Source: PHAA01 sp022706565 (GTDB lineage: Bacteria; Bacillota; Syntrophomonadia; Syntrophomonadales; Syntrophomonadaceae). Taken from it: DNA of 64,000 nucleotides. A program made the position numbers and the translations under genes. The notes under the pieces were generated by a model. It made no database searches. It saw nothing but the letters and a program-made list of their open reading frames with translations, and had not been told where the DNA came from. Of this stretch, positions 25,253 through 34,547 are shown piece by piece. The DNA is taken from NCBI GenBank assembly GCA_040769385.1, contig JAXGLD010000007.1, positions 1 through 64,000 on the forward strand, given 5' to 3'. Each line of letters opens with the position of its first letter. The stretch's first letter is position 1.

Positions 25253-26238
25253 GAAAAGTATGGGTTTTGTTAGTGATGGTTATGGCGGGGGCGGCTTTGA
25301 TTGTGACCGGATGCGGTAAATCCGATTCCCAGCCACTGACCAAGGTTTCTTTGTCGGAGGTCACCCATTCCATATTCTATGCGCCCCAGTATGTAGCCCT
25401 TAACCTGGGTTTTTTTGAGGAGGAAGGTCTTGCCATAGAATTGTCCAACGGGCAGGGAGCTGACAAGGTGATGACTGCGGTTTTGACTGACCAGGCTGAT
25501 ATCGGGCTGGCCGGCCCGGAAGCCAGTATATACGTATATAATGAAGGCAAAGAGGATTACAGTGTGGTGTTTGCCCAATTGACCAACGGTGATGGCACCT
25601 TCCTGATGAGCCGCCAACCAGAGCCGGAATTCAAATGGACAGATTTGCAGGGCAAGACCGTTATTGGAGGGCGCAAAGGCGGAATGCCGGCCATCATTCT
25701 GGAATATGTGCTGGAGAAAAACGGCATGACGGTGGGCCAGGATGTATTCATCGACACCACCATGCAATTCGCGGCTATGCCGGGGGCGTTTTTGGGCGGC
25801 CAGGGTGATTACGTAATAATCTTTGAGCCTACCGCCTCCACCATGCAGAAGGAAGGCAAAGCCTACATCGTTGCCTCATTAGGGGTGGAAAGCGGCGAAG
25901 TGCCTTACACCGCCTATTTCGCGAAGAAAAGTGTTGCAGAGAAAAATCCCCAGCTGCTGGAAAAATTCACCCGGGCGATATACAAGGGGCAGCAATGGGT
26001 CGATAGTCATTCGCCGATCGAGATAGCCAGGGCCGTAAAGCCCAGCTTCCCGGATGAATCGGAAGAGATTTTAGCTGCTGCCATCCAGAACTATAAAGAT
26101 CAGAACACCTGGAAAAAGGATCCCCTGCTCTTGGAAAAAGACTTTTACCTTTTGCAGCAAATCATAAGCGATGCCGGTGAACTGAACAAGATCGCGCCTT
26201 ATGACAAGGTGGTAACGACTCAATTCGTGCCCAAGTAA
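25249..26238 (+). CDS. NMT1/SsuA-type substrate-binding lipoprotein
   Basis: 329 residues. A lipoprotein signal with lipobox LIVTGC (Cys21) is followed by an NMT1/THI5-like domain: SIFYAPQYVALNLGFFEEEG, ADIGLAGPEASIYV, WTDLQGKTVIGGRKGGMPAI, DYVIIFEPTASTMQKEGKAY. The DLQGKTV and GRxGG elements are typical of binding proteins for nitrate, sulfonates, riboflavin or thiamine precursors. The ligand is unknown. It ends the operon, with a terminator at 26254-26286. Confidence 0.88.
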   Translation: MRKVWVLLVMVMAGAALIVTGCGKSDSQPLTKVSLSEVTHSIFYAPQYVALNLGFFEEEGLAIELSNGQGADKVMTAVLTDQADIGLAGPEASIYVYNEGKEDYSVVFAQLTNGDGTFLMSRQPEPEFKWTDLQGKTVIGGRKGGMPAIILEYVLEKNGMTVGQDVFIDTTMQFAAMPGAFLGGQGDYVIIFEPTASTMQKEGKAYIVASLGVESGEVPYTAYFAKKSVAEKNPQLLEKFTRAIYKGQQWVDSHSPIEIARAVKPSFPDESEEILAAAIQNYKDQNTWKKDPLLLEKDFYLLQQIISDAGELNKIAPYDKVVTTQFVPK

Positions 26239-26253
26239 TACTGTACTCGAGGG

Positions 26254-26286
26254 AGGCTGTCCGGGATTGGACAGTCTTCTTTTTGT
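26254..26286 (+). terminator. Terminator of NMT1-type ABC operon
   Basis: AGGCTGTCC / GGACAGTCTT stem, then CTTTTTGTCTTT, about 20 bp after the binding-protein stop. Confidence 0.75.
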
Positions 26287-26434
26287 CTTTACAAGGTGGG
26301 ACGAGGTTGCTGGCAAGTTTGGCTCCATTCTGTTTTTTTGCCTTGGTTGGGTCATTGGTTTATGCTATAGCCATAATATGATAAAATCTATTGTTAATAG
26401 CTAAGGACGATATATTTTGAGGAGGTTACCAAAG

Positions 26435-26896
26435 GTGGTACACAAGGGAAACCTGAAAGACATAGTCGAAGCAGTCAAATCACAAGGAGACACCAGCTAC
26501 AGAGAGCTGCAAAAGCTGCTGTCGGTGTTGAATGAATTTATTGACAAAGACGAGATTGCCGTGGTTTATCCGCGGATTGCCCTAGCGGATTCTGAATACG
26601 GTATGGATGATGGCTTTTGCCTGGAGTTGATCGTCTTTACAGAGGATGGGCGCATACTGGCGGCCAGTGTACTGCCCGAGGATCGCTTCGAGATGGTGGT
26701 GACCAATAAGTCCGAGATCTGCAATATGCTCATCAGTGGGTCCATGACCGAGTCCAGCCAGGAGATCAGGCCGGCATTGACTATCAATTTCAAGGACGGC
26801 AGTAAGCTGGACCTTAATAGCGAAGAAGATGCCAATGATTACTGGGGCGAGGATTACCCCGAACTTATCAAAATGATCATAAAACAATTACGCTAG
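26435..26896 (+). CDS. Hypothetical cytosolic protein (153 residues)
   Basis: Acidic, soluble, no recognised domain. The start GTG 26435 is favoured because GAGGAGG lies ten bases before it; a TTG at 26417 would overlap that site. The N-terminal 40 residues are helical (KDIVEAVKSQGDTSYRELQK); the rest alternates beta-strands with acidic turns and ends in an amphipathic helix. It has its own upstream region, so it is probably transcribed alone. Confidence 0.65.
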   Translation: MVHKGNLKDIVEAVKSQGDTSYRELQKLLSVLNEFIDKDEIAVVYPRIALADSEYGMDDGFCLELIVFTEDGRILAASVLPEDRFEMVVTNKSEICNMLISGSMTESSQEIRPALTINFKDGSKLDLNSEEDANDYWGEDYPELIKMIIKQLR

Positions 26897-26966
26897 AAGA
26901 GACAGTGCTCAGGAAATAGCTTAATATTCAAGTCACCATATTAAAAATAAAAAGGAGTGAGAGCGA

Positions 26967-27188
26967 ATGGCCAAAGCAGAATTTCAATTGGAGCCATTAA
27001 CCTGCCCCACCTGCGTTAAAAAGATTGAAACCGCCCTGACCAAGACTAAGGGAGTTGATTCGGTAAAGGTATTGTTTAATTCCAGCAAGGTCAAGACTGA
27101 ATTTGATGACACCCAAACGGATGCGGAAAAACTAAAAAACACTATCGAAAACTTGGGGTATTCGGTATCTGCTTCGAAGACTTCTTGA
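26967..27188 (+). CDS. Heavy-metal-associated (HMA) domain chaperone
   Basis: 73 residues, one HMA ferredoxin-like fold. The metal motif is TCPTCVKKIE (C13-P-T-C16), so two cysteines are available. The family usually has MxCxxC; here the residue two before the first Cys is Leu. It is probably a metallochaperone, or the detached metal-binding domain for the P-type ATPase that starts 70 bp downstream and lacks such a domain. AAAGGAGTGAGAG lies before the ATG. A terminator separates the two genes. Confidence 0.88.
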   Translation: MAKAEFQLEPLTCPTCVKKIETALTKTKGVDSVKVLFNSSKVKTEFDDTQTDAEKLKNTIENLGYSVSASKTS

Positions 27189-27200
27189 TTTTGTTGGTTC

Positions 27201-27232
27201 AGCCATGGTCTGATTGGGCCATGGCTTTTTTT
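27201..27232 (+). terminator. Terminator/attenuator between HMA gene and P-type ATPase
   Basis: AGCCATGG / CCATGGCT perfect 8-bp stem, then TTTTTTTG. It lets the small HMA protein be made in excess over the ATPase by partial readthrough. Confidence 0.8.
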
Positions 27233-27258
27233 GTGAGACCGGGCGAGGAGTGATGACG

Positions 27259-29127
27259 GTGTTTAGACATATAAACAACAATAGGAATCGGATAATGACT
27301 ATAGCCGCGATTCTGATCGTGCTTGGTTTCCTGGCCTCACCAGCAGGATATGCAAGCTATAAAGATCCAGCTTTGCTTACGGCAACCGTGATTGCTATTC
27401 TCCCTATTGCCGTTCGGGCTTTCCAAGCCCTGCGCTTGAAGGCTTTTAGCATCGAATTATTGGTAACCATTGCCGTTATTGGCGCCCTTTATATACATGA
27501 GTACACCGAGTCTTCGATTGTGACTTTCCTGTTTTTGTTCGGCGCCTACCTGGAAGCCCGTACCCTGGAAAAAACCCGTTCTGCTCTAAAAGCACTTATA
27601 GAAATGGCCCCCCAGGAAGCGGATGTCGTCCGTGATGGGAAAACCCTGACCATTCCGGTGGAAGAGGTTATCAAGGGTGATCGCGTAATCATCCGTTCTG
27701 GCGGCAAGGTTCCGGTAGATGGCAGTATCGTGACCGGTAAGGCGACCTTGAACGAAGCGGCTATCACCGGTGAGTCGGTGCCGGCTTCGAAGGGACCGGA
27801 TGATAAGGTTTATAGTGGTACCATTGTCGATAATGGCTATCTGGAAATCATCGCTGAAAAGGTTGGGGATGATACTACCTTCGCCAAAATTATCGAACTG
27901 GTGGAAGAAGCCCAGGAATCAAAATCCAAAGCCCAGAAGTTCCTGGACAAGTTCGCCAACTACTATACACCGTCGGTGGTTGTATTAGCGATAGTCGTAT
28001 TTGCTCTCACCCGCAATCTCCATTTGGCCATTACCTTCCTGGTGGTAGCTTGTCCTGGCGCCTTGGTCATCGGAGCCCCGGTATCTACCGTGGCCGGTAT
28101 TGGAAATGGCGCCAGAAACGGCGTTCTTCTTAAAGGCGGAGAGGTTATGGACCAGTTATCCAAGGTTGATACGATCGTATTTGATAAAACCGGTACCCTG
28201 ACCAAAGGAAAACCAGAAGTAACCGATATCAAAACCTTTCATAATGTTGAGACCGATAAATTGCTGGAATTAGTGGCCACGGCGGAAACCATTTCGGAAC
28301 ACCATCTGGGGCAAACGATTGTAAAGGAAGCGAACAAGAGGAATCTGAACCTGGAAGGACAAATACAACACGGTGAAGTGATAAAAGGCAATGGAATTCG
28401 AGCCCAAGTGGACGGCCATTTACTGGCGATTGGAAATCGCAAATTGATGGATGCCGAAAATGTCCAGATTAATGATGAGGTTGAGGCTTATGCCCTCCAA
28501 CGTGAAAAAGAAGGCAACACAGCTATATTCGCAGCCGTAGACGGTCAGATTGCCGGTATCTTTTCCATAGCCGATCAGATTCGTGAAGATGCCCCGCGAG
28601 CTTTGGCGGGACTAAGAAGGAATGGCATCAAGAAGATGGTTATGCTGACTGGAGACAATAAGCACACCGCTGAGTTGGTTGCCAATGTGCTCAAGTTAGA
28701 TGAATTTAAGGCTGAATTATTGCCGGAAAACAAAGTGGAATATGTTAAAGAGCTGAAAGCTGGCGGACATGTAGTGGCGATGGCCGGGGACGGGATTAAT
28801 GATGCGCCCGCAATTGCCACCGCGGATATAGGCCTGGCAATGGGTGAAGGCGGCACTGATGTGTCCATGGAAACAGCGGATGTGGTCCTAATGGCGGACA
28901 AACTTATGCAGTTCTCTCATGCTTACGCGCTGTCCAAGGCGACGGTTCGGAATATGAAGCAAAACACATTCTTTGCGGTAGCAGTTGTATTCATCCTGTT
29001 GGCCGGAGTATTATCGGACCACGTTCATTTGGCATCGGGGATGTTTATCCATGAAGCCAGTATTCTAATCGTAATACTGAATGCCATGAGATTGATAGGG
29101 TTCAAGAGCGGAAGCGAAAATGCATAA
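27259..29127 (+). CDS. P1B-type heavy-metal ATPase with CPG and HH variant motifs
   Basis: About 622 residues. Intact P-type elements: TGES (actuator), DKTGT with phosphorylated Asp309, MLTGDN and GDGINDAPA. The transmembrane metal site, usually CPC, is C265-P-G (ACPGALVIGAPVS). The conserved nucleotide-binding SEHPL reads SEHHL (H348-H349). There is no N-terminal HMA domain; a separate HMA protein precedes it. It should export a soft or divalent metal, but the altered motifs leave Zn/Cd, Cu or Co open. GTG 27259 gives good spacing from GAGGAG; ATG 27253 is too close to it. Confidence 0.88.
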   Translation: MFRHINNNRNRIMTIAAILIVLGFLASPAGYASYKDPALLTATVIAILPIAVRAFQALRLKAFSIELLVTIAVIGALYIHEYTESSIVTFLFLFGAYLEARTLEKTRSALKALIEMAPQEADVVRDGKTLTIPVEEVIKGDRVIIRSGGKVPVDGSIVTGKATLNEAAITGESVPASKGPDDKVYSGTIVDNGYLEIIAEKVGDDTTFAKIIELVEEAQESKSKAQKFLDKFANYYTPSVVVLAIVVFALTRNLHLAITFLVVACPGALVIGAPVSTVAGIGNGARNGVLLKGGEVMDQLSKVDTIVFDKTGTLTKGKPEVTDIKTFHNVETDKLLELVATAETISEHHLGQTIVKEANKRNLNLEGQIQHGEVIKGNGIRAQVDGHLLAIGNRKLMDAENVQINDEVEAYALQREKEGNTAIFAAVDGQIAGIFSIADQIREDAPRALAGLRRNGIKKMVMLTGDNKHTAELVANVLKLDEFKAELLPENKVEYVKELKAGGHVVAMAGDGINDAPAIATADIGLAMGEGGTDVSMETADVVLMADKLMQFSHAYALSKATVRNMKQNTFFAVAVVFILLAGVLSDHVHLASGMFIHEASILIVILNAMRLIGFKSGSENA

Positions 29128-29167
29128 TTTGAGCTGAGATAACGACGAGAAGGGATTGATCTTCCAT

Positions 29168-30412
29168 TCAGGACACCTGATCATCTTCGTTCGCCCCTGC
29201 CAGCTCCAGGGGTTCGCCTGCTTCGACCATCACCCGGCTCAATCCCAGCAACAATCCCTCGATACATATGAGCACCCCGGTTGCTACCAGCATCTTTTCT
29301 ATAACCATGCGATCAGCAAGGGGGCCGAAAAATAACATTCCTAGTGGCATCATGGAACTGGATATCATGGAAAGCACCCCAAAAACGCGGCCCAGCATAT
29401 CCGCATCCACTTTCTCCTGCAGCAGGACCGTGAATGGAGTATTGAAGAACGGGATGGATATGCCCGCCAATCCCATAAAGGCCAGGTAGATCCAGAAATT
29501 GGGGACCAGTCCCAGGGCCAGGGTGCAGCCTCCGAACATCAGGCTGGCACCGGTCATGGTATGAACCCTATTCCTGAACCCGCCCCAGACGGCCATCAAG
29601 AGACCGCCGCCGATCATGCCAATGGAAAAGAGCACCTCAATGGCAGTCAACCGCCAGACATCAGCGCCAAAGCTTCGGGTCACTTGCAAGGGTGTTAAAA
29701 AGGAAGCCGGAGCCAGAAGCAAGAAAAACACCCCGCAAAAAATGAACAGCCCTTTTATGTAGCTGTGACGACCGATGTAGGTAAACCCTTCCTTAAGGTC
29801 GGAAAAATAGCTCATGGTCTGCTGTTGCTGGGCCTTGGCATGTGCCGGTACATGCAGGAATAGCAACAGGACCATAATTGCAATAGCCGCAGTTACTACA
29901 TCAATCATAAATATCCACTCAATGGTGGATACCGTGAGCAGGGCGGCGGCGACCATGGGAGATACCAGGAAGACTACCGACTGTATGCTGGCGTTGGTTG
30001 CGTTCACCTTGGTTAGCATCTCTACCGGCACTATCTGTGGTATGTAGGCCCCCACGGCCGGCATCTGAATCGCTGTCCCCAAGGATCTTACCGCTGAAAC
30101 CGCGAACAACAGCCAAATATGCTCATATCCGGCTAGAAAGACAATGGCAACAATCAGGGTTGAGGTGGCAATAAACGCATCCGCAAGCATGATCAGGGTT
30201 TTCCGATTATAGCGGTCCGCCCAAACGCCAGCAAATGGAGATAGAAACAAGGTCGGCAGAAACCCGCAGATGATAGAGATGGTCATCATCATTCCCGACT
30301 GCGTCTCCAGGGTTATATACCAAAGAATGGCATATTGGACCAGCGAAGACCCGAACAAGGAAATAGTCTGGCTGGTCAGGAACAATATAATGTTTTTTTT
30401 CCAGCTTTCCAA
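29168..30412 (-). CDS. MFS transporter (EntS/MFS_3-like exporter)
   Basis: 414 residues, 12 predicted helices. The MFS signature between helices 2 and 3 reads FAGVWADRYNRKTLI (about 60-75), as in the EntS/macrolide efflux (MFS_3) group, with a shorter analogue, FGPLADRM, in the C-terminal half. It is probably a drug or metabolite exporter; the substrate is unknown. A TTG start with AAGGAG about 11 bases upstream. It converges with the metal ATPase gene. Confidence 0.85.
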   Translation of the reverse strand: MESWKKNIILFLTSQTISLFGSSLVQYAILWYITLETQSGMMMTISIICGFLPTLFLSPFAGVWADRYNRKTLIMLADAFIATSTLIVAIVFLAGYEHIWLLFAVSAVRSLGTAIQMPAVGAYIPQIVPVEMLTKVNATNASIQSVVFLVSPMVAAALLTVSTIEWIFMIDVVTAAIAIMVLLLFLHVPAHAKAQQQQTMSYFSDLKEGFTYIGRHSYIKGLFIFCGVFFLLLAPASFLTPLQVTRSFGADVWRLTAIEVLFSIGMIGGGLLMAVWGGFRNRVHTMTGASLMFGGCTLALGLVPNFWIYLAFMGLAGISIPFFNTPFTVLLQEKVDADMLGRVFGVLSMISSSMMPLGMLFFGPLADRMVIEKMLVATGVLICIEGLLLGLSRVMVEAGEPLELAGANEDDQVS

Positions 30413-30563
30413 GCAGATTACGCTCCTTAAATTAGAACGACTGCCTCATCCCGTCGGCAGTCACTTTTTACATTCAAACGATGAAGGGCAGAAATACCCT
30501 GCTCTACAAGTCTAACCGCATGTATATATGGTTGTCCAATGGATTGTAACAGTAAACATAATT

Positions 30564-31163
30564 CTAATCATCACCATTTCCATCAGTACTGGCACTGGAT
30601 GAGGGAGTTGGATTATTTTTTCCAACCCGATCCCTCAGGTTGTCCGTATCAGTTCTGCCCAGAGCCAATAAGCCGATGGCTACCGTCCTGCCCAAATGTT
30701 TGGCCAAACCCTTGGCAACGTCGAATTCCTCACGGGCTTCAGCCTTGTCGCCATTTACATAATACCGGCCGGCTCTAAACGCCGTACTTGCGGTGCTGGC
30801 GCCAACCGCGGCCGTATACACCATCCCTTCGACAACCCCGTTGGTAATATCTTTACTGGCGTTCTGGGCTGTCGTCAAGCCCCTGGTTTTAAGGTCTTCG
30901 TTTTTTACTAGATGCCCTACTCCGGCCTCCAATCCTCCATCGACTATATCAGTGGCCGTTTTCAGGGTGTCGGCGGTAATCCTGACTGAACTGGAGCCCA
31001 CGTCGGAAACCGTTTGGACCAGATTGTTGTCGCCATATTTATTTTGAATGCCGCGGGCGCTTCGGATAATGACGTAGCTTAAACCGCCCGCTGCAACCCC
31101 GAGAGTCCCCTTTACTGCTTTGCCAATTATACTCAAAATCGTTTTACCTTTCTTAAAGAGCAT
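30564..31163 (-). CDS. Hypothetical protein, Gly/Ala-rich
   Basis: 199 residues, no recognised family. The N-terminus is basic (MLFKKGKTILSIIGKAVKG), followed by a short apolar Gly/Ala-rich stretch, then repeated small-residue helices (TLKTATDIVDGGLEAGVGHL, VVEGMVYTAAVGASTAST) suited to membrane association or a helical bundle, and a low-complexity Ser/Asp tail. Upstream of the MFS gene on the same strand, about 150 bp apart. Confidence 0.6.
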   Translation of the reverse strand: MLFKKGKTILSIIGKAVKGTLGVAAGGLSYVIIRSARGIQNKYGDNNLVQTVSDVGSSSVRITADTLKTATDIVDGGLEAGVGHLVKNEDLKTRGLTTAQNASKDITNGVVEGMVYTAAVGASTASTAFRAGRYYVNGDKAEAREEFDVAKGLAKHLGRTVAIGLLALGRTDTDNLRDRVGKNNPTPSSSASTDGNGDD

Positions 31164-31376
31164 TAGGATCAGATAATATATAGTTTTATTCTACACGATA
31201 ATAGCTGGCAACTTTCATGTTGTCGTCATCCAAGTTACTGGTATTTGGGAAGACTATATCAGTGGGTCATCCCGGGGAATCAAGTTGCTGAATATGCTAG
31301 TATTACAGTGGACCTAGGTTTAAGATGTTACATGATTGTTGGTTTAAACCGCTGGAAAAGCAGGAAGAACAGTCAA

Positions 31377-32123
31377 ATGCATACTGACAATGTTCCTCAT
31401 CTCTTCAAACACCTGATATTGCCGCTCTGGCTGTGCCTGATCACAGCGGTCAGCGGATTTTACTGGTTGGGAAGCATGTCTAATTACTATCGATTCACAC
31501 TTGCCGGGGTGGCCATCGTCCTGGCCGGTTTACAGATCTTGTTCTTTAATGAAAAAAAGAGTCATGCTAGTCACATCACGAATTATATCATTTACTATTT
31601 TGCAGCCATTTATTTCCTTATAATATTAATATTCTATGTTACCAACCTGATGGTCTTGTTCAATTATCAGGATCTGGTGAAGGTTCTGGACCAGAACAGT
31701 GACCATGCCTTGCTGATATTTATGGGGATTTGCTTTCTACAGCCCATATTGCTGCCATTGCCGGAACCTTTCACCATCATGGCCGGGTCAGCGGTGCTAG
31801 GTCCATGGAAAGCGTTTATCGGCAGTTATGTGGCCACCACATTAGGCATTATCACCATGTTTTCGATCACCAGGCTGGGTGGGCTCAGCATTAGAAAAAG
31901 AAAGGGAAATGATAAGGCTCTGCGGCGTTACTATCAGTATGTCGATAAATATGGGCAGTGGATTCTCATTTTTCTGTTGGTATTTCCAATTCTGCCCGAT
32001 GAAATCATCTGTCTGGGGGCGGGCCTCAGCAGCATGAGCTTCCGCCGTTTTGTTCCCATCATACTAATCGCCAAAATCTTTTCTTCTTACATGCTGTCCT
32101 ATTTCCCCCACCTATTTATATAG
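31377..32123 (+). CDS. VTT/DedA-like membrane protein
   Basis: About 248 residues with six or seven helices. The C-terminal half is a VTT (SNARE-associated/DedA, TVP38) domain: LPLPEPFTIMAGSAVLGPWK, YGQWILIFLLVFPILPDEII and a final helix with SFRRFVPIILIAK. These proteins act in lipid scrambling and membrane homeostasis. ATG 31377 is preceded by AGGAAG; earlier in-frame ATGs at 31245 and 31332 lack good sites. The extra N-terminal helices are not part of the standard domain. Confidence 0.75.
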   Translation: MHTDNVPHLFKHLILPLWLCLITAVSGFYWLGSMSNYYRFTLAGVAIVLAGLQILFFNEKKSHASHITNYIIYYFAAIYFLIILIFYVTNLMVLFNYQDLVKVLDQNSDHALLIFMGICFLQPILLPLPEPFTIMAGSAVLGPWKAFIGSYVATTLGIITMFSITRLGGLSIRKRKGNDKALRRYYQYVDKYGQWILIFLLVFPILPDEIICLGAGLSSMSFRRFVPIILIAKIFSSYMLSYFPHLFI

Positions 32124-32178
32124 TCCGGTGACCAACAAAAGACGAAAAATTTAAAATTGAAAAACGAGATATTGAAAA

Positions 32179-32206
32179 ATTGTCAACAACCCCGTCCCCG
32201 TGACAA
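32179..32206 (-). repeat. 28-bp inverted repeat, left copy
   Basis: The reverse complement of 37621-37648, identical over 28 bp (minus strand begins TTGTCACGGGGACGGGG). It lies just upstream of the trpX promoter. Confidence 0.9.
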
Positions 32207-32210
32207 ACAC

Positions 32211-32240
32211 TTGACAATCAAAATTTCTTGGGATTAGAAT
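32211..32240 (+). promoter_or_regulatory. Promoter of the trp T-box leader
   Basis: TTGACA (32211-32216), 18 bp, TAGAAT (32235-32240), directly before the T-box RNA. Confidence 0.7.
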
Positions 32241-32250
32241 TGGTTAAACC

Positions 32251-32513
32251 GATGATGAGGGAGTAAAGCTATACACCAGCCATAAAGAGAGTCGGGGCTA
32301 GGTGGGAGCCCGATTGGTGAGGAGTAGATAAATGGGCCTCGGAGGGCGGAGTGAACGGGTTTTGACCCTTGTAGCTTTCGACGCAAAGCCAGCGTTAAAG
32401 GGCGAGGAGTGTGATGGCACTCCGGCAGAGAGGATGCGCCAGTAAATGCGTATCAACTAAGGTGGCACCGCAGGTTATTGCACCTGTCCTTATTCAGGGC
32501 AGGTGCTTTCTAT
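32251..32513 (+). promoter_or_regulatory. T-box leader, specifier TGG (tryptophan)
   Basis: Stem I has the loop-E AGTA (32262-32265), an AG bulge (AGAGAG) and distal loop GGTGGGAG. The probable specifier codon is TGG at 32333-32335 in AAATGGG. The T-box bulge is AACTAAGGTGGCACCGCAGG (32455-32474), followed by the terminator GCACCTGTCC/GGGCAGGTGC and TTTCTATT. Uncharged tRNA-Trp should switch the leader to the antiterminator and raise trpXYZ expression. The T-box identity is secure from sequence; the specifier assignment is by position in the 3' side of Stem I and by the genes downstream. Confidence 0.88.
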
Positions 32514-32601
32514 TGTCCGGGAAACCTGGTTGTCTCTCTGTATCACGGGGGATGAAGGCTGCAGAGAAAGACCAAAAGTTATTATGAAGGAGGGTATTGA
32601 A

Positions 32602-33612
32602 TTGAAAAGATCTTTAAAATCACTAGTTATCCTGGTATGCTTATCATTGCTGATGACCTCGTTGGTAGGATGTACATCCACATCCAAACAGCCCGAAACG
32701 CAGAAGGCCTCCGAGTCAGCCAAGTTGAAGGTAGGGATCGTGCAAATCGTAGAGCATCCGTCCCTTAACACCATCAGAGAATCCTTCATTCAGGAGTTGG
32801 ACAAACAAGGATTTAAAGACGGTGACAAGGTAACCATTGACTATCAGAATGCCCAGGGTGATCAGACCAATCTCAAGACTATCTGTCAGAAGTTCGTTTC
32901 CAACAAATATGATGTGATAATCGCCATAGCAACCCCATCAGCCCAAGCAGCGGTTGGTGAGACTAAAGAGATACCTATCGTTTTTGCAGCATGTACCGAT
33001 CCGGTTGGATCAGGGCTGGTAAGCAGTTTAGAGAAACCGGGCGGCAATGTCACCGGCACTTCTGACGCCGTATCAGCGCCCAAGATTATGGAATTGGCCC
33101 GCTTGATTACTCCCGATATCAAGACTGTCGGCGCCCTGTATACCTCCAGCGAGACCAATTCGGTATCGGTTGTCAATGACTTGAAAGCTTATGCAGCCCA
33201 AAATGGACTTACCGTTGTGGAAGGAACGGTTACCAATTCATCCGAGGTGCAGCAGGTAGCCAGTTCTTTAGCGGGCAAGGTTGATGCATTATTCTCACCC
33301 ATTGATAATACGGTTGCTTCCGCCATGCCATTAGTAGCCCAGGTCGCCAACAAGGCGAAAAAGCCGGTGTATGTGGGAGCGGACTCAATGGTGAAGGACG
33401 GCGGTCTAGCTACCTACGGTATCAACTATACCACCCTGGGGCAGGAAACCGCTAAAATGACAGTAGAAATCCTGAATGGCAAGAAAGCCGGAGACATCCC
33501 GGTAATGTCCATGAGTGACGTGGAAATCTATGTCAATAAGGACACGGCTGCGGCTATCGGAGTCACTATACCGGAAGATGTCTTAAAGAAAGCCACGGTG
33601 TTTGGCAATTAA
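32602..33612 (+). CDS. trpX: Tryptophan ABC transporter substrate-binding lipoprotein TrpX
   Basis: 336 residues, ABC_sub_bind family (COG2984). Lipobox LVGC at about 22-25, then the typical VGIVQIVEHPSLNTIRESFI opening and later PIDNTVASAMPLVAQVANKA and GINYTTLGQETAKM motifs. This family, with the two genes below, is the TrpXYZ system proposed for tryptophan import in Firmicutes; the Trp-specifier T-box upstream agrees. The TTG start has AAGGAGGG seven bases before it; ATG 32584 overlaps that site. Confidence 0.85.
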   Translation: MKRSLKSLVILVCLSLLMTSLVGCTSTSKQPETQKASESAKLKVGIVQIVEHPSLNTIRESFIQELDKQGFKDGDKVTIDYQNAQGDQTNLKTICQKFVSNKYDVIIAIATPSAQAAVGETKEIPIVFAACTDPVGSGLVSSLEKPGGNVTGTSDAVSAPKIMELARLITPDIKTVGALYTSSETNSVSVVNDLKAYAAQNGLTVVEGTVTNSSEVQQVASSLAGKVDALFSPIDNTVASAMPLVAQVANKAKKPVYVGADSMVKDGGLATYGINYTTLGQETAKMTVEILNGKKAGDIPVMSMSDVEIYVNKDTAAAIGVTIPEDVLKKATVFGN

Positions 33613-33634
33613 CCTTAAAGGAGCCATCTATTAA

Positions 33635-34546
33635 ATGAGTTTTATGGCGTTTCAGGGCTCAATTGAACTGGGTATAATCTATGCCATTATGGCCCTGGGA
33701 GTCTTCCTATCCTTTCGAACCTTAAATTTTCCGGATCTTACCGTAGACGGCAGCTTCGTTACCGGGGCTGCCTTCTCGGCTATTTTTTGCGTTGGCGGCT
33801 ATCCCGAACTGGGCTTGGCTGTGGCTTTGCTGGCCGGAGGTCTGGCAGGCTGTGTAACGGCTCTGATGCACACCAAGCTGGAGATCCAGCCGTTATTGGC
33901 AGGAATCCTGGTTATGCTCGGCCTTTATTCTGTCAATTTAAAGATAATGGGTACCAGAGCCAATATCCCCTTGATCAACAAGACAACTGTTTTCAGCCTA
34001 TTGGATGGCACCCCCCTGGAAGAATATGCCCAGTTGTTGATACCGCTGGCCATCCTGATAATCCTATTATTGCTCTTGTTTCTTTTCTTGAAGACGAAAT
34101 TCGGCTTTGCCCTGCGCGCTACCGGCGACAATGCTCAGATGGTTCGCGCATTGGGGGTCAATACCGATACCACCATTTTGGTTGGCATGGCGCTTTCCAA
34201 TGCACTGGTAGCTCTGGCTGGCGCGCTGCTGGCTCAGTATCAATCCTTTACCGATATCGGTATGGGTATAGGTATGGTGGTTATCGGCTTGGCCTCAGTT
34301 ATTATCGGTGAGGTGGTGTTTGGCACCAGATCCCTGATGCGGCGTCTGGTTGCGGTGACACTGGGAGCAATGCTGTATCGAATGATTATCGCGGTAGCCC
34401 TGGAAATGGGCATGCCGGCTACGGACCTGAAACTGGTATCGGCAACATTGGTAGCCCTTGCCCTGGCTATGCCGGTAATTAGAAAAAAGGCCGGTTATTA
34501 TAAACGGAAAATGACAGCACAAGGTTTCGGCCAGGGAGGTAAATAG
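33635..34546 (+). CDS. trpY: Tryptophan ABC transporter permease TrpY
   Basis: 303 residues, a BPD_transp_2 (branched-chain/ribose type) permease of COG4120 with eight to nine helices. Recognisable are LGVFLSFRTLNFPDLTVDGS at the first periplasmic turn and KFGFALRATGDNAQMVRALG, the coupling loop near residue 165. AAAGGAG precedes the ATG. It is one base apart from the ATPase gene and belongs to the T-box operon. Confidence 0.87.
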   Translation: MSFMAFQGSIELGIIYAIMALGVFLSFRTLNFPDLTVDGSFVTGAAFSAIFCVGGYPELGLAVALLAGGLAGCVTALMHTKLEIQPLLAGILVMLGLYSVNLKIMGTRANIPLINKTTVFSLLDGTPLEEYAQLLIPLAILIILLLLLFLFLKTKFGFALRATGDNAQMVRALGVNTDTTILVGMALSNALVALAGALLAQYQSFTDIGMGIGMVVIGLASVIIGEVVFGTRSLMRRLVAVTLGAMLYRMIIAVALEMGMPATDLKLVSATLVALALAMPVIRKKAGYYKRKMTAQGFGQGGK

Positions 34547-34547
34547 A

